Source: Pseudophaeomoniella oleicola (Eukaryota > Ascomycota > Eurotiomycetes > Phaeomoniellales > Phaeomoniellaceae). Taken from it: a stretch of 64,000 nucleotides of DNA. Positions 1-10,889 of this stretch are shown one piece after another. Numbering within the stretch: the first letter of the stretch is position 1; the number at the start of each line of letters is the position of its first letter. A program made the position numbers and the translations under genes. The stretch lies in NCBI GenBank assembly GCA_003868215.1, contig QWDQ01000036.1, forward strand, positions 1 to 64,000, written 5' to 3'. The notes under the pieces were generated by a model, which was not told the origin of the DNA, did not search any database, and saw only the letters and a program-made list of their open reading frames with translations.

Positions 1-77
1 CCCCAATTTTTTTCTTCTGGGACGCGAGAACGATGCAAGGCGTTTTAACGTACAGTCTTTTTGCTACCCTACCCTAC

Positions 78-79
<2 letters not shown>

Positions 80-146
<67 letters not shown>
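80..146. repeat. C37 homopolymer followed by (CT)14
   Basis: An uninterrupted run of 37 C (80-116) is followed by TT and 14 CT dinucleotides (119-146). All of it is pyrimidine on the plus strand. It lies just upstream of the putative terminal exon at 192, so it would be inside that gene's last intron. The exact length is unreliable because such runs are prone to sequencing error. Confidence 0.9.
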
Positions 147-150
<4 letters not shown>

Positions 151-191
151 AGCATAGAAGTATAGAAGCCGTCACTAACCCTTTCAACCAG

Positions 192-296
192 ATGTTCCGA
201 CTCACCATTCGAGCAACACAAGACAAGATCCCCGGCGTCCTGGAGAAGATGATGGAGCAGAAAATCACGGCGGGTCCGCCCAACATTTTTGATTAG
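192..296 (+). CDS. Probable 3'-terminal exon of a gene entering from the left edge (product unknown)
   Basis: A TTTCAACCAG acceptor at 182-191 is followed by 34 open codons and a TAG at 294-296. The codons show a clear bias to C or G in the third position (CTC, ACC, ATC, CCC, GGC, GTC, CTG, GAG, AAG), which suggests real coding sequence rather than chance. The peptide begins FRLTIRATQDKIPGVLEK after an ATG codon that need not be a start, and ends in PPNIFD. I do not recognise the family. If the call is right, the upstream intron contains the C37-(CT)14 tract at 80-146, and the rest of the gene lies left of the window. The reading frame at the acceptor cannot be checked because the preceding exon is missing. 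The alternative is a chance open frame. Confidence 0.4.
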   Translation: MFRLTIRATQDKIPGVLEKMMEQKITAGPPNIFD

Positions 297-1312
297 ATGA
301 TGATGAAAAGCAACAATGAACACGACCCCCTCTCCCCGCCTTGAAGGGTTATGGTTGTCGTGTATAGCATGCATGCATGCAAGCAGGTAGTTAGTCGGGC
401 AGTCATTCAGGCAGTCAGTATACATGTATATCCGAATTGCGGTTTTTGTTCCCACAGGCTCAATCATCACTCCTGAAGAAGCGTTTTTCCTACTAAAAAA
501 AATTAAGAGATTTGTCTATCGTGTTAATACTATGTAAGTCCCTATTACCTACCTAGTAGGTGGGTAAGTGTGTATGTCCGTAGTGCACAACACAACACAT
601 GTATTGATGAGAGATGGAATTTTTAATAACAAGATCCCAAAACCAAAAAAAAAGGAAAAAGGTGCAAACAGTTAGTTGTGCGGTGCGGCTATTTTAAGAA
701 CTGATGGCAGGCAGGCAGTAAATAACTCTAGACGCTTTTCGTGCAGCAAATTTTTGGGTCTCATGATTGCATGATCCAAGGATGAAGACTTTCTTTGGCG
801 TACTGATTGACAGACAGACACTCAGGTCCTTGTAAATAAATACCTATGTACATTTCTGATGGCTGGTGAGAACTTGTTGGTGGAGAAAACCGCCCGCCTG
901 GTTCTGTCTCTCTTACGGTCTTCAGGCAATGCACGGCCGATGATTGTAAGGATAGAAGAGCATGCGAATTCAGATGTCCCAGCACGTCATGGTGGTTGGG
1001 ATCACTTGCACAGGGTTATTGCAGGCCAAAGGTATATGCGTGCTCCTGACATCATCAATACCCCGGCAACGCCATGGGATGTTGTTTCGAGCCGCAGAGC
1101 AGGATAGTAATAGACGTCATCATTGGCGGCTTTCATAGCTAAGTTGATATTGGCTGAGCGCGTCTAAGGTCGCTGGGAGTACTGCAGCTTGTGAGACAAA
1201 ATCTGCATGGCCTTAGTGACAACGGAGCCGGTATGGAGAACCGATAGAACGACCGTTTGTACCAGTTGTGATTGCTGTGATCATTCGAATTCTGATGCCA
1301 TACGCTTCCGCA
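297..1312. other. Convergent intergenic stretch
   Basis: This lies between the putative terminal exon on plus and the stop of the minus-strand PLP-homeostasis gene. It holds a short GCAT repeat near 368-381, a CTACCTAGTAGGTGGGTAAG-like segment near 550 and an A-rich tract near 640-660. Open frames here are short and unconvincing. I see no gene. Confidence 0.6.
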
Positions 1313-2236
1313 TCACACTTTGGCCTGACTCTTAGGCGGTCGCTCTCCGAAAATCGAACTTCCCACTCGAACTTCATCACTTCCCTGTTTGATCGCCGCT
1401 TCGAAATCCGAACTCATGCCCATACTCAGTTCCAATCCTCGGCCTAAAGCTTTGAATCCGAGTTGGTCTTCCAGTACATCACGTGCTTGTTTCAGGGCAT
1501 CGAAATCTTCGTTTTCGGTCTCGGGTGTCGTTGCCTTCGATCTGGCGATAGCACCGATGGTCATGAGCCCTTGCAGCCTTAGATGGGGACACTTTTTCAG
1601 GATGAACTCGCATAGCTCTTTCGCTTCGTGGTTATCTTCTGATGGTGGGTGGACACCGGACTTTGACTCTTCACCACTGGTGTTGATTTGAACGAACACT
1701 TTCAACAGTTCCTCCTCGTCAACATCATCTCCGTTCTTGCCCTCGGCAAGCTTAGCTTTCCTTTCCCCCTTGCCCTTATCCAGCAGGCCTGCCTTCTTCG
1801 TAGAATCCACGCTCTCCACAGCCCAAAGACCTCTTACATCCCTCGCCAGTGCGACGCACTTGTTGCTTTGGAGTCCACCTATGAAATGCCACCGTATCGT
1901 CTGAGGAAGTATCTTGCTCTTTTCCAGAAGTTCCTGCTGATAATTCTCTCCAAAATGCACAGCAGGTGGAAGGTCCGCGATTGATGTGTCCGAGACCGTG
2001 TCCGTGGGTGACGGCGATGAGGGCGGTGGTCTGTGCAGTGATAGTATATCGGACGCTGGTTTCAACTTCGAGACTAAAACTAAACGTGGAATATTCGATG
2101 TGGATGTTGGTAGAGTTGCTCTTATGAGCCCGTATACTGCTCCGTAGTTCTCGAGCAGAGTCGAGACTCGCATTGGGTCAAGCTTCATGTCGGGGAGAGA
2201 TGAATCTTGCTTCGTCGCTTCCTTCGAGTTGGACAT
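1313..2236 (-). CDS. PLP homeostasis protein, YggS/PROSC (PLPBP) family
   Basis: A single-exon 307-residue protein of the YggS/PROSC/YBL036C family. These are alanine-racemase-fold, fold-type III PLP-binding proteins that buffer pyridoxal 5'-phosphate and have no known catalytic reaction. The hallmark PLP-lysine segment LVLVSKLKP is present, with Lys at about residue 57. It is followed by HFGENYQQELLEKS, RWHFIGGLQSNK, a central VFVQINTSGEESKSG strand, LQGLMTIG, and the phosphate-binding LSMGMSSDFEAAI and VRVGSSIFGER near the C-terminus. An acidic and lysine-rich insert at about residues 150-175 makes it longer than bacterial members (about 230 residues), as I expect for fungi. The start at 2236 is the first ATG and suits the family. 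The protein should be cytosolic or mitochondrial; no clear targeting peptide is seen. The next gene upstream is on the same strand. Confidence 0.93.
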   Translation of the reverse strand: MSNSKEATKQDSSLPDMKLDPMRVSTLLENYGAVYGLIRATLPTSTSNIPRLVLVSKLKPASDILSLHRPPPSSPSPTDTVSDTSIADLPPAVHFGENYQQELLEKSKILPQTIRWHFIGGLQSNKCVALARDVRGLWAVESVDSTKKAGLLDKGKGERKAKLAEGKNGDDVDEEELLKVFVQINTSGEESKSGVHPPSEDNHEAKELCEFILKKCPHLRLQGLMTIGAIARSKATTPETENEDFDALKQARDVLEDQLGFKALGRGLELSMGMSSDFEAAIKQGSDEVRVGSSIFGERPPKSQAKV

Positions 2237-2683
2237 TGCGCGAGACAGTATGTCTACGTGAATTGTCCTCGCAGTGTCAAAGCTGCAGTCTATGGGGTTT
2301 CCAAAGCTGTGTGTTCTATGTGCAGATCAGACTTTAGGGCATATTGTATAACATTGTGGTTGTTGGCAGAATAGTTAATTATGACGGAGTAGATCGATGA
2401 TGTCGCCGAGGACCTTAGAAAAATATTCTGCAGTCAACATCAACGAACATCTCCGAACAACCCGCGTACTACTACTACGACTGCTACTACTGCTACTACT
2501 ATTATATCTTACGTCTGATTGTGAACATGCTCGTATGTCTACGTTGACTGATAGTCATATTTCACTATAAAAGAATGGGAAGATTATCGCCTGCTGAAAC
2601 GGACGAAATGGACACCAATAACTCACAACCAAGCTCATCCATCACTATAATCACAGTATCCCTAACGCAACATCGAGGTCGGC
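2237..2683. other. Upstream region of the PLP-homeostasis gene
   Basis: A 447-bp spacer between two minus-strand genes. It contains an imperfect ACT/GCT trinucleotide run at about 2466-2503. It should hold the promoter of the gene ending at 1313 and the 3' end of the ComA-family gene. I cannot assign any specific site. Confidence 0.5.
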
Positions 2684-3783
2684 TCAAGATGATGGCCTGA
2701 AACTGACGACCTTGCCAAAGGTATCTGCTGTGCCCCAGATTCCATGTCGCAGACATGACAGCTGAACGATCTGCGAGTGATCCACGAATAGGTTCACATC
2801 GATGCCGAATTCCCTGATGTACCAGTTGAACACCTTGGGGTCAGCAGCCTCGAACATGACCTTCTCCTTTGGCACGTTCTTCATGATCTTCGAAATGACA
2901 TCAGTTCTCCATGTCTTGACGTTCTCCGTGATACCCTCGCTTTCGATCATCATTCGTTCAACACCGGCGTCGATGAATCGGTGAGCCATGTTGATAAGCT
3001 TATCCGGATCCGACGTGCCGACGGCTTCGAGATCTTCTGCTGCGGTATCTGATTGTGAAAACAAGTCAGCCACTGACACTACATGGGAAGCACAGGATCC
3101 GCATACCGCCACCCGCTCCGAATTGAATACCCAACTCGGGCTTAGCCTTGAGGCCATATGAATGTACCTTATCCACGAGTCGAATCCAATCATCCTCCTG
3201 GAATGCCAGGAACCCAGAAGACAATTCAATCACGTCGAAGCTGCAAGCTTATGGTTAGCCAACAGGGCTTGCCTTAGCTCTAGAGTGAGAAGTACCCAAG
3301 GTCCTTGCACCTGGCAAGGTACTTATCCATCACCGTCTCAGCATCCGGATGAGTCAACAGATGTTCTGCCCATCCTCCTGTAGAAACGTAGACACCATGC
3401 TCATGGGCCAATTCAAGCAACTCCCGCAACGGCTTCTCTGGGAACAACGAGAAAGCCCCCCCAGCGAACTTCAAGCCATCAACGTGAGAGCCCATAGTCT
3501 CGAGCACATCGGCCAAGTAACGTTTGCCCATCACGGAGTAGTATGGACCCCGGATCTCTGTGACGCCTACCGATCGGGGCTTGCCTTGGCGGGGGTTGCT
3601 GCGAGCGAATCCAAAGCCATTCTCCTTGTCAAAGAGCAGCGGTTTCGCGCTCTCATTCTGTGGGAGAGAACCAGAGAACGAGCGAGCTAGTGCAGGAACA
3701 CAGCATGGACGTAGCGGTTTGCCTGCAATAGGTGAACGACTAGCCAAAGGTCGTGCGGCTGCGAGAACCTTGGAAGAATTCAT
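2684..3783 (-). CDS. ComA/HSA32-family protein (phosphosulfolactate synthase-like), probably mitochondrial
   Basis: Three exons on minus: 3783-3296, 3240-3107 and 3048-2684, giving 328 residues. Both introns (55 and 58 nt) have GT...AG borders and keep the frame. The body matches the ComA family, named for (2R)-phospho-3-sulfolactate synthase of archaeal coenzyme M synthesis, whose plant relatives are the heat-stress protein HSA32. Recognisable segments are GLKFAGGAFSLFP, the splice-joined DLGFDVIELSSGF, KPELGIQFGAGG, ERMMIESEGITENV, KVMFEAADPKVF and NLFVDHSQIVQLSCLR. The VDHSQ ending resembles HSA32 more than archaeal ComA. The first 50 or so residues (MNSSKVLAAARPLASRSPIA onward) are rich in Arg, Ser and Ala and lack acids, which suggests a mitochondrial presequence. 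Fungi do not make coenzyme M, so the true reaction is unknown. The start at 3783 was preferred over an in-frame ATG at 3936 because it opens the presequence. Confidence 0.85.
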
Positions 3784-4213
3784 GATGATTGAATTAGACT
3801 GACTTGTGATAGGTGCTGATACGGACCGTTCAAAATGCTGATTCTTTTGATAGTGAGTATACCGTTCACATTTACTTTTCAGACCGCTACACTTCGACGA
3901 CTTACTGCAAGGATATAAATCTACCATCAACGTCAAGCACGGAAGTACACGGTAATGTGTTAGTAGCTTACCTACCTTAGGAAGTAGGTATGTACCTTAC
4001 TGTACATATGATATTGGTATTACACCCGTGTGATGTCACCCACCATCCATCCACCATTTACCTTCCTGAGGCTCACCTCCAGTCACTTCAATTGAACAAG
4101 ATCACCGCCAGCCGAACTCCCTCCATAAACAACCCATGGTTTTCCCCCATCATCCAACATCCAACACCCGAGTTGATAGGAATGTCTCCGCAACATGGGG
4201 ACGTCATATCTTC

Positions 4214-4225
4214 TACTACGTAGTA
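4214..4225. repeat. TACTACGTAGTA palindrome, copy 1
   Basis: A perfect 12-bp palindrome between genes. A near copy (TTACTACGTAAGG) follows about 25 bp downstream. Confidence 0.9.
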
Positions 4226-4408
4226 GGTAAGTTACCTTAGTTACTACGTAAGGTAGTAAGTAATCACCAAATGAAGTAAGTATTACCGCAACGGGGAAAA
4301 TCAAATCGGATATATTTTGCCGATCACGTGAAGGAGAGTTATCTTTTCAACCAAAATTAATAAGTTATCAACAGTTGAGGGATTTCCTGGAGTATCAATC
4401 CATGTAGG

Positions 4409-4420
4409 TACTACGTAGTA
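4409..4420. repeat. TACTACGTAGTA palindrome, copy 2
   Basis: An exact copy, followed by GGTAAGGTAGCTAG. The same GGTAAG continuation follows copy 1. Confidence 0.9.
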
Positions 4421-4640
4421 GGTAAGGTAGCTAGATCATTAGAGAGATATCGAAGTTTGTATCCTCTGATCATCTCCATACTTCTCTGTATATCCTAGTC
4501 ACCCTGCCTTTTCTCTTTTGCTCTCTCCCCATCTATCCCTTTCCCTTCCCCTTCCCTTTTCTTCACGTGACCTTCCCTCCTGTAATATCCGCTTACTCAT
4601 TCTCTCCCCCTTTCCCCCTTGTCGCATCTTCGGTGATGAC

Positions 4641-4670
4641 CTGGTCTGGTCTGGTCTGGTCTGGTCTGGC
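4641..4670. repeat. CTGGT pentanucleotide tandem repeat
   Basis: Five perfect CTGGT units and a sixth ending in C. Confidence 0.9.
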
Positions 4671-4860
4671 ATGCCCTCGCTAGGATCTATCTCCCTTTAA
4701 GATAATTATACGTTTCAGAAACAGAATTCACAGTACGAAAGGGAAACCTGATTACCCTCACTGTCCACTGTCTTCGTTTCATTGTCCCCTTCCGCCGTGT
4801 TGAAACAAAGAAAGCACCCGGTATACCCAGAATCCGGATTGCCGACCTGAACAACCCCCT

Positions 4861-4880
4861 GTGTGTGTGTGTGTGTGTGT
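4861..4880. repeat. (GT)10 microsatellite
   Basis: Ten uninterrupted GT dinucleotides in a pyrimidine-rich intergenic segment. Confidence 0.9.
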
Positions 4881-4962
4881 CTTGCTTGCCTCTTCTTTTT
4901 TCTTTCTCTCCTAGATCTTCGATATGTGTTCGTTTCACAGTCTCCTTCCCTCCTTTCCCTCT

Positions 4963-4986
4963 CTCACTCACTCACTCACTCACTCA
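4963..4986. repeat. (CTCA)6 tetranucleotide repeat
   Basis: Six uninterrupted CTCA units in an intergenic CT-rich stretch. Confidence 0.85.
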
Positions 4987-6129
4987 CCTCCTCCATAGCT
5001 TCGTCATGGTTCCCTCCCCTGAAACATCATGAAACATAATACCCAAAGTAAGACAGACAGACACATGTAAAACATTGTGTGATTTTTTTTCACGCAGGGC
5101 TTTTATATATATATGATAAAGATAAATTCCTCTCGGAACGCTATATGCAACATCCTCTTTCCTTCCCCTTTTAAACAAGCGTGTCATCGGAGTGTTTTGT
5201 TTCTCGTTATTAAGTAGCACTAGATCCGAGAAATCTCTACGGAAGGGGGATTCGACTTGTAGTCCAAATAAGTGAGAGAGACGGCATTCTAGAACAGGTA
5301 AAGGAGAAAGGGTGAAGGAGGGAGATATATCTTAACTTCCTCGTCTAACGTTAGACTTGTATTGTGTTGCATGGTAATTTTTTTGATCGAGTTGAACGTT
5401 AAAAACCATGCGAAGGCGATGCGTTGACCCTCTGGTTAGACGTACAGTGCATGTTGGGTTGCGAGCGTGTATATATGAGATCTTGAATTACAGTAATGAA
5501 TAGAGCGGATATGCCACCACTTGCCTGATTGAGGTTTATAATATATCTCTAAGCAGCAAAAATATATGAGGCCATGATTAGAGCCAAGAGACTCGCTAGC
5601 TCTTCTCCCCCCCACGCAATCTTTAGAAGTGTTGATGAGATATATAAAAAAGGCATTCTCGAGTGGCACAAGAGTATGAACAGAGTATTCGCCATTTGAA
5701 AAGGAAACAATCCCAAAAACAAACCAACTCAACGGATGAATTGAATAATAGTAGTATATAGTATTTACACAGAATTTGTCTGTTTCGACATTCCGAAAAA
5801 AATAGAGTCACCCACTTCAAAAGGAGACCTAAAGTATCGCGCAGCGATCTCTGAAAGAGTAAGAAAAGGACCAAAAGGATACCGCCGGATCGAGTAGAAA
5901 CGAAAAGTAAAGCCTTTCCGAATAAAATAGTATGAATTACAGGAAAATAGAAGCCCCTGCTGGCTTAAGACTGAGAAGATAAGGTGGGCCAGACGAATAA
6001 AAGTGAGGCAGGAAAGTTGGCGGTTTCGGCGATTCGGCTGATCGAGAGGTTGTTCTTGCTGCGCGGTACCCTCTGGAGGAAGAAACCTTGGACAAAAGGA
6101 AGATCATGGATGATAGTAAAATGACAACG

Positions 6130-8041
6130 TTAGTGATGGCTGCCATAGTCATATGTGAACGATCTTTTGGGAATCTCGAAAGTTGTCTGGGAAGGAGTGC
6201 TGCCAGGCGTATGCAGAGTACGCGGTGCTGAATCATGGTTGTGTCTATGGCTGTGGGATGGATCATTTGTAGTATTGAATGATGGGGCTGACGTTGGTAG
6301 GTTGACTGTTGGTGCGCTGTTAGGCTGTTGCCCATAAGGAGATCCACCGAACGAAGTTGAATGGTAAGGTGCGCTGAGTTGAGGGAAATGATATTCAGAG
6401 GAAGGCGCGAGGGGCGCACTTTGCATAGGGAAGCTTGGGGTTTGAGGCGTTGTTGTAGCCGGTAGTGCGCGGTGCTCGGATTTCAATTGCAAGCGAGGAG
6501 GAATTGATGTGCTCATTGGTCTGACCCTGCTGAGCGCAGAATTCTGGAAACCATGAAAATGGGATCCTAGTATCTAGTGTTAGAGAATTTTCTTCTGGTT
6601 TGGTTGGCTGCTCTCACCTTGATTTCCTAGACCGTAGGAGGCTCCAGCCTCATTGCGCAGAGAAGCTGGCTGCTCAGCAGCAGGGCGTCTGTCCTGTCCG
6701 TAATCCAATGAATTCGAAGAGTATGTTATTGAAGATCTGAGAGGCGACTGTAATGATTCTGCTCTGCTGCGGCTAACGCGGTCTTGAAGCTGAAGCCTTG
6801 GAATTTGCTGATGAGGCTGATATGTAGAGGAGAAACTACTGGATCTGAGAAACGGGTTACTACCGCCGGGGCTCCCCTGATTACTGGGCAGTGTTCCAAA
6901 ATGTCTGTCACTGGTCGTAGAAATGGGAGAAACGTTATCTGAGCCAGGGGGTGTATAAAAGTTGCTTCCATAAGCGGAATGTAGACTCATCGGTGAGGTT
7001 GTTGACTCGTCGTCGCTCTGTCTTCGAAGACTGTCGATCATCAAAGGTCGAACGTACGGACCCTCTCCATATGGAGGAATATAGCTGATCGGTGAAACCA
7101 TAGGTGTACCAACTACCGAGGAACCGCCGTATGGCGAATGTAAAGCTTGGCTCATGTCGAAGTCCTCAGGCAATACTCTTGACTTCAGCATCCGCTCTTG
7201 GTCGTCCACCGTCAACCGCTTCATCTTTGCACGTCTAGATCTGTCAACGTCTGCACCAATAGCTTCGAAAACATACACGTACCTGTTCTGAAACCAAACT
7301 TGGACCTGTCTTGGGCTCAATCCAGGTATTTCTCGAGATAGGCGCTCACGATGAGCAGCATCTGGATGTGCCTGACGCGCAAATTCGCTCATAAGGAATC
7401 TCGTTTGCTGATGGGTAAGACTATTGATCAATGAGTCAGATATCCTTGAGATCTGGTAGGAACTTTTGAACCTACCGAAAACGCTTCATTTTCCTCTTGT
7501 CCGTTCGCCTCTCAGCGGCTGTTTTCCCATCGTCCTCTTCTGCTCCATCTTCGTCGTCAATCTCACCCATGACTGCATCATCGTCTGCCCCAGATTCATG
7601 CTCGTTTGTCGGAGATGTCGGTGTTGTCAGCTGCCCAGCAGGACTTGTATTTACGGTACTAGTATCAACCGAAAGGGCCGGTTCATTGCGGGCTGCAGGA
7701 CTTCCCTCCCTCCTTTCCTTCACGTCTTGGGTCGATGGCTGTTCCAAAACAGTTCCTAAAGCGCTGTGCGGCCGACTCGTTGGATACGAAGGTTCTAGAA
7801 AGTTGGGAACGCTTTTGTGAGAACGTAGGAGTGGTGGCCTGTCCGAAACAGAAGATGAGTATCTCGAAGGGTCTTCAATCATAGGTGGAAATGGTGTATA
7901 GTTCGACTGGTGATGCGACTGGACATGGTGGCGACCATGCCAGTTGGCGCTCGCAGAGTCTGTGTGGTAACTGGAAGACATGCGCGGCGACGTCGGTGGT
8001 GACAGCAATGGTGATTGCAATGCCTTATCAACAGCGAGCAT
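6130..8041 (-). CDS. Homeobox transcription factor
   Basis: Four exons on minus: 8041-7476, 7420-7283, 7234-6618 and 6566-6130, giving 585 residues. The homeodomain spans about residues 184-243. It begins around KRKMKRFRLTHQQTRFL, contains LSREIPGLSPRQVQVWFQNR and ends RRAKMKRL. The WFQN of the recognition helix falls at about 231-234, and intron 2 splits the next Arg codon (R235). It is a typical (non-TALE) homeodomain of 60 residues. The rest is Ser/Pro/Gln-rich with an acidic stretch (about 155-180, EIDDEDGAEEDDG) just before the homeodomain, as in fungal regulators. It should be a nuclear DNA-binding protein. Intron 2 is 48 nt, stop-free and divisible by three, so unspliced mRNA would stay open. 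An in-frame ATG at 8086 is an alternative start; 8041 has the better CAAAATG context. The targets are unknown. Confidence 0.9.
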
Positions 8042-10877
8042 TTTGCAGAAATGTCGGGTTAGATAATGCTCATAGTACGTCAACAACAGGAGAATGAGGT
8101 TCTCCGCTGCACGGCTTTCCTTCTCAGCACTGCTCCAGAGCTTTCACGCAACTCGATTGCTTCGTTAACAGCTTCGCTGGGATAAAGAATGTATGAAGAA
8201 GTCTGTTGAATCAGAATGCTGTTTTCCAGACAGCTTGACGATTAGGATGACTGAGACCGGCTCCTCAGGTGTTCTCCTCTTGAAGTTGAAGAACGGGAAA
8301 AAAAAGCCACCTCTATCCGAGATCAAGTAATCAGGATGCGAGGAGTAGTGAGATGAGGTAGCCTGCCTGCCAAAAGCCTCAAGCAACGTGCGAGGCGCCC
8401 GGTCTACAGGACAGCTAATCTGAGAATGGAAGCGCCGTGAGGACAATGCAATTTCCAGACTGCTTGATGATGAAGAATGCAATATACAAACCCCAGGTTC
8501 GTCGCTGATGTTGAGATGAGGTATAATATAAAGAAATTGGGTTGGTGGCTCTTTAAATGAGACCAATGGGTCAAGATAATATATTGCATTTACTCCATCG
8601 GCTTAGAGAAGTGATCAAGGCTGCTTCGGCTGGCACCCAGATATCCTAAGTTGATCATGGAGGGAGTTTCGATCTGGTCTGATCCCAAGGGCAACCGCTA
8701 GGAACTCGCGTATGAAAGTGAATGGAGTCCTTGAGGTACTAATCAGATCCATTTGGTGTGAGCATGTGGACAACTTAGACTGGGTCCCTGAGGGGGGGCA
8801 AACGTTTCCAGAATGAGGGGTGTAATCCATGCAGCCGCCGACGATGATTCAATTGCAGCTGGTTGAGGAGGGTACCCTAGTCTCCCAAGACGTCCATGGG
8901 TCGTCCCTCAGCAGGATAGAATTCGCGTGGCCCGATCGGAGAATTATCGTCTCGTTGCTATTGACCGGGGATGTGTCTGGCAATATCAGGAATAGATGAA
9001 TGGAGAAATGAGACACTAAACAAGGCTGACGATGCTATTCGAGCCTGCCATAACGGCATTGTACTGTAATACAAGTCACATGAAAATGCAGGCAGCTCCA
9101 CAAGAGCTGTCCACAATTCCAAAACAGAGCGGGAAAATTCACCTTGACAGCAGAGATGAAGCAGGATTACATGATAAGCACTGTTGTGTGAGAGAGGATG
9201 GCATCGAATTTAGCCGGCAGGCCGGAACAGATTAAGATTTGCAGCGATGGGTCGGACATGATGAACAATCGACTGTAACTCAGGATCAATAGCATTATGC
9301 GTTGACTCGAGGGATTGCCGTTGAACCAGTCATCATTCCCAGGATGCGTGAAGAGCTAGACCTAGGTGAGGATTGACCACAGTAACCAGCTGGTATCATA
9401 CCGTTTAGTTTGAGGCCGGTGGCCCGAACAAATACGCAAGGCCAATGAGCGGAGATCACATTAGATATGGATACGGAAGTTTTTCCATTCGTCTAACGGT
9501 TCCTCGTTCCAATGATTCGACCATTATCTTGGTACCAAAGAATAAGGTGCGACGAGGGAGGGTGAGCGTTCTCAGCGATGGGGCTGCTAGGTTGTTAGAG
9601 AACGGGTGAAGTTGCTTGTCTCGGCAGGATACTGCAGGGTTACTGTAAGGTACTGAACAACAAAATGGGATTTGATCATAGGGTGGGTGCAGAAGGTTTC
9701 CGTCATGGCTGTACTCTAGCAGAGGACTGTGTCAACAAAGCCTTACCTTAGGCAAAGATAGCATAGCTGGTTAGTCCGTCGATTTCCCTCAATCATACTT
9801 GACCTGCCTCGAACAAACGACGTCTGACATCTGAGGAGCGAATCTCGGCTACGAGGTATGCTCTTAGCTTAAGTTGGAGCCGGCGCAGAAATCTCGCAGA
9901 GCCGAAATGAGCATTGACACTCAGAAGAGGGTCGATTTCCACAACAATCGAATGACAGACGACAGATCGGAGCTAAACCCAACTGGGGATTGGTTGAAGA
10001 TTCAAAACCTCAGACAAAAAGGTCTAAAGGCCTGGTCGAACTGGTCATGGAGCCGGTACCAGGATTCTAACAGACGGCGTCCGGAAAAGCCGTCACCAGT
10101 GCAGAATGCTCATCTCCCGCATGGAGTCTCTGTTGCAACGCTGGGATCATTGTGAACTTCCATCAGCTCTGTTCCAGACCGGTCCTGCAGCAATACCAGC
10201 CATGTTATGTTGTCTTGATAACACTGTTTCCCGGGCCATGTGGTAGCTGGCCAGTATGCAGCTGGTCCGTAGTTCTTCTCGCCTCTATGATCAAAATTAG
10301 CTGACCACACACCGCGTCAGCAGGACCAAAGTCCACCTTGTCTCATGCAGCACGGTCCGGTCCGACCTTGGTAAAGATAAACAATAGAAAACGCCGGTGC
10401 TTGCATTGCGTCGTGCCGCTGGAGGGGGGGCCGATGACGGGATAGTGGTCATATATGTAATGGTATTACAATGGTCAATGCACGGGAAGAGTAATCGATG
10501 AATGTAGCCGGGCGAGCCAGGTGTGTTAGGTAGTCCTAAGTAAGAGAGCTTGTCTCTTGTTCATGCAGCAGAGGAGTTTCGAATCGACACAGGGAGCATG
10601 GTCGGGGCTGTTAGTGGGCTCGAGGAGAGGAGAATGGGCATAATGGATGGTTCTGGACACGGAAGGGGGAAAAAAAAAAAAAGAGGAGCAAAGGGCGACG
10701 TGAGATTTGCTTGAACGTAGTACGTAGTACAATACGATGGACTGTGAATGATTGCGAGTTGTCGGTGGTGTCGTGGTAGTCGTGGTGTGTAGTGTGGGGA
10801 TATGGCGGAATTGCAGGGCTACATTCTTATCCACCGCCTTGTTAAGCGAAGGTATCAGTATCAAGTAACTCATCACT

Positions 10878-10889
10878 TACTACGTAGTA
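10878..10889. repeat. TACTACGTAGTA palindrome, copy 3
   Basis: An exact copy in the long region upstream of the homeobox gene. A variant (GTAGTACGTAGTAC) lies about 160 bp before it. Confidence 0.9.

Larger units (their letters stand above)
3784..6129. other. Intergenic region with palindromes and simple repeats
   Basis: This 2.3 kb spacer is upstream of the ComA-family gene and downstream of the homeobox gene. It holds two TACTACGTAGTA palindromes (4214 and 4409), a CTGGT tandem (4641), a GT run (4861), a CTCA run (4963) and long pyrimidine-rich stretches (about 4500-4640 and 4880-4990). TACC/GGTA-type words are frequent at 3965-4300. Open frames here are mostly created by the repeats. I see no gene. 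Confidence 0.55.

Noticed and set aside
69-470. Minus-strand open frames of 70-133 codons across the C37-(CT)14 tract
   Set aside because: They consist largely of poly-Gly and Arg-Glu repeats created by the simple sequence itself, and their remaining part is antisense to the putative terminal exon.
4687-5220. Two minus-strand frames of 78-94 codons
   Set aside because: They overlap the GT and CTCA repeats, have no recognisable domain and have no splice partners.
8165-8566. 133-codon minus-strand frame just upstream of the homeobox gene
   Set aside because: No domain, many rare-looking codons and no homologous motif; more likely leader or promoter sequence.
10560-10600. TTCGAATCG near 10577 considered as a tRNA T-loop
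   Set aside because: No matching stems or box A at the right distance.
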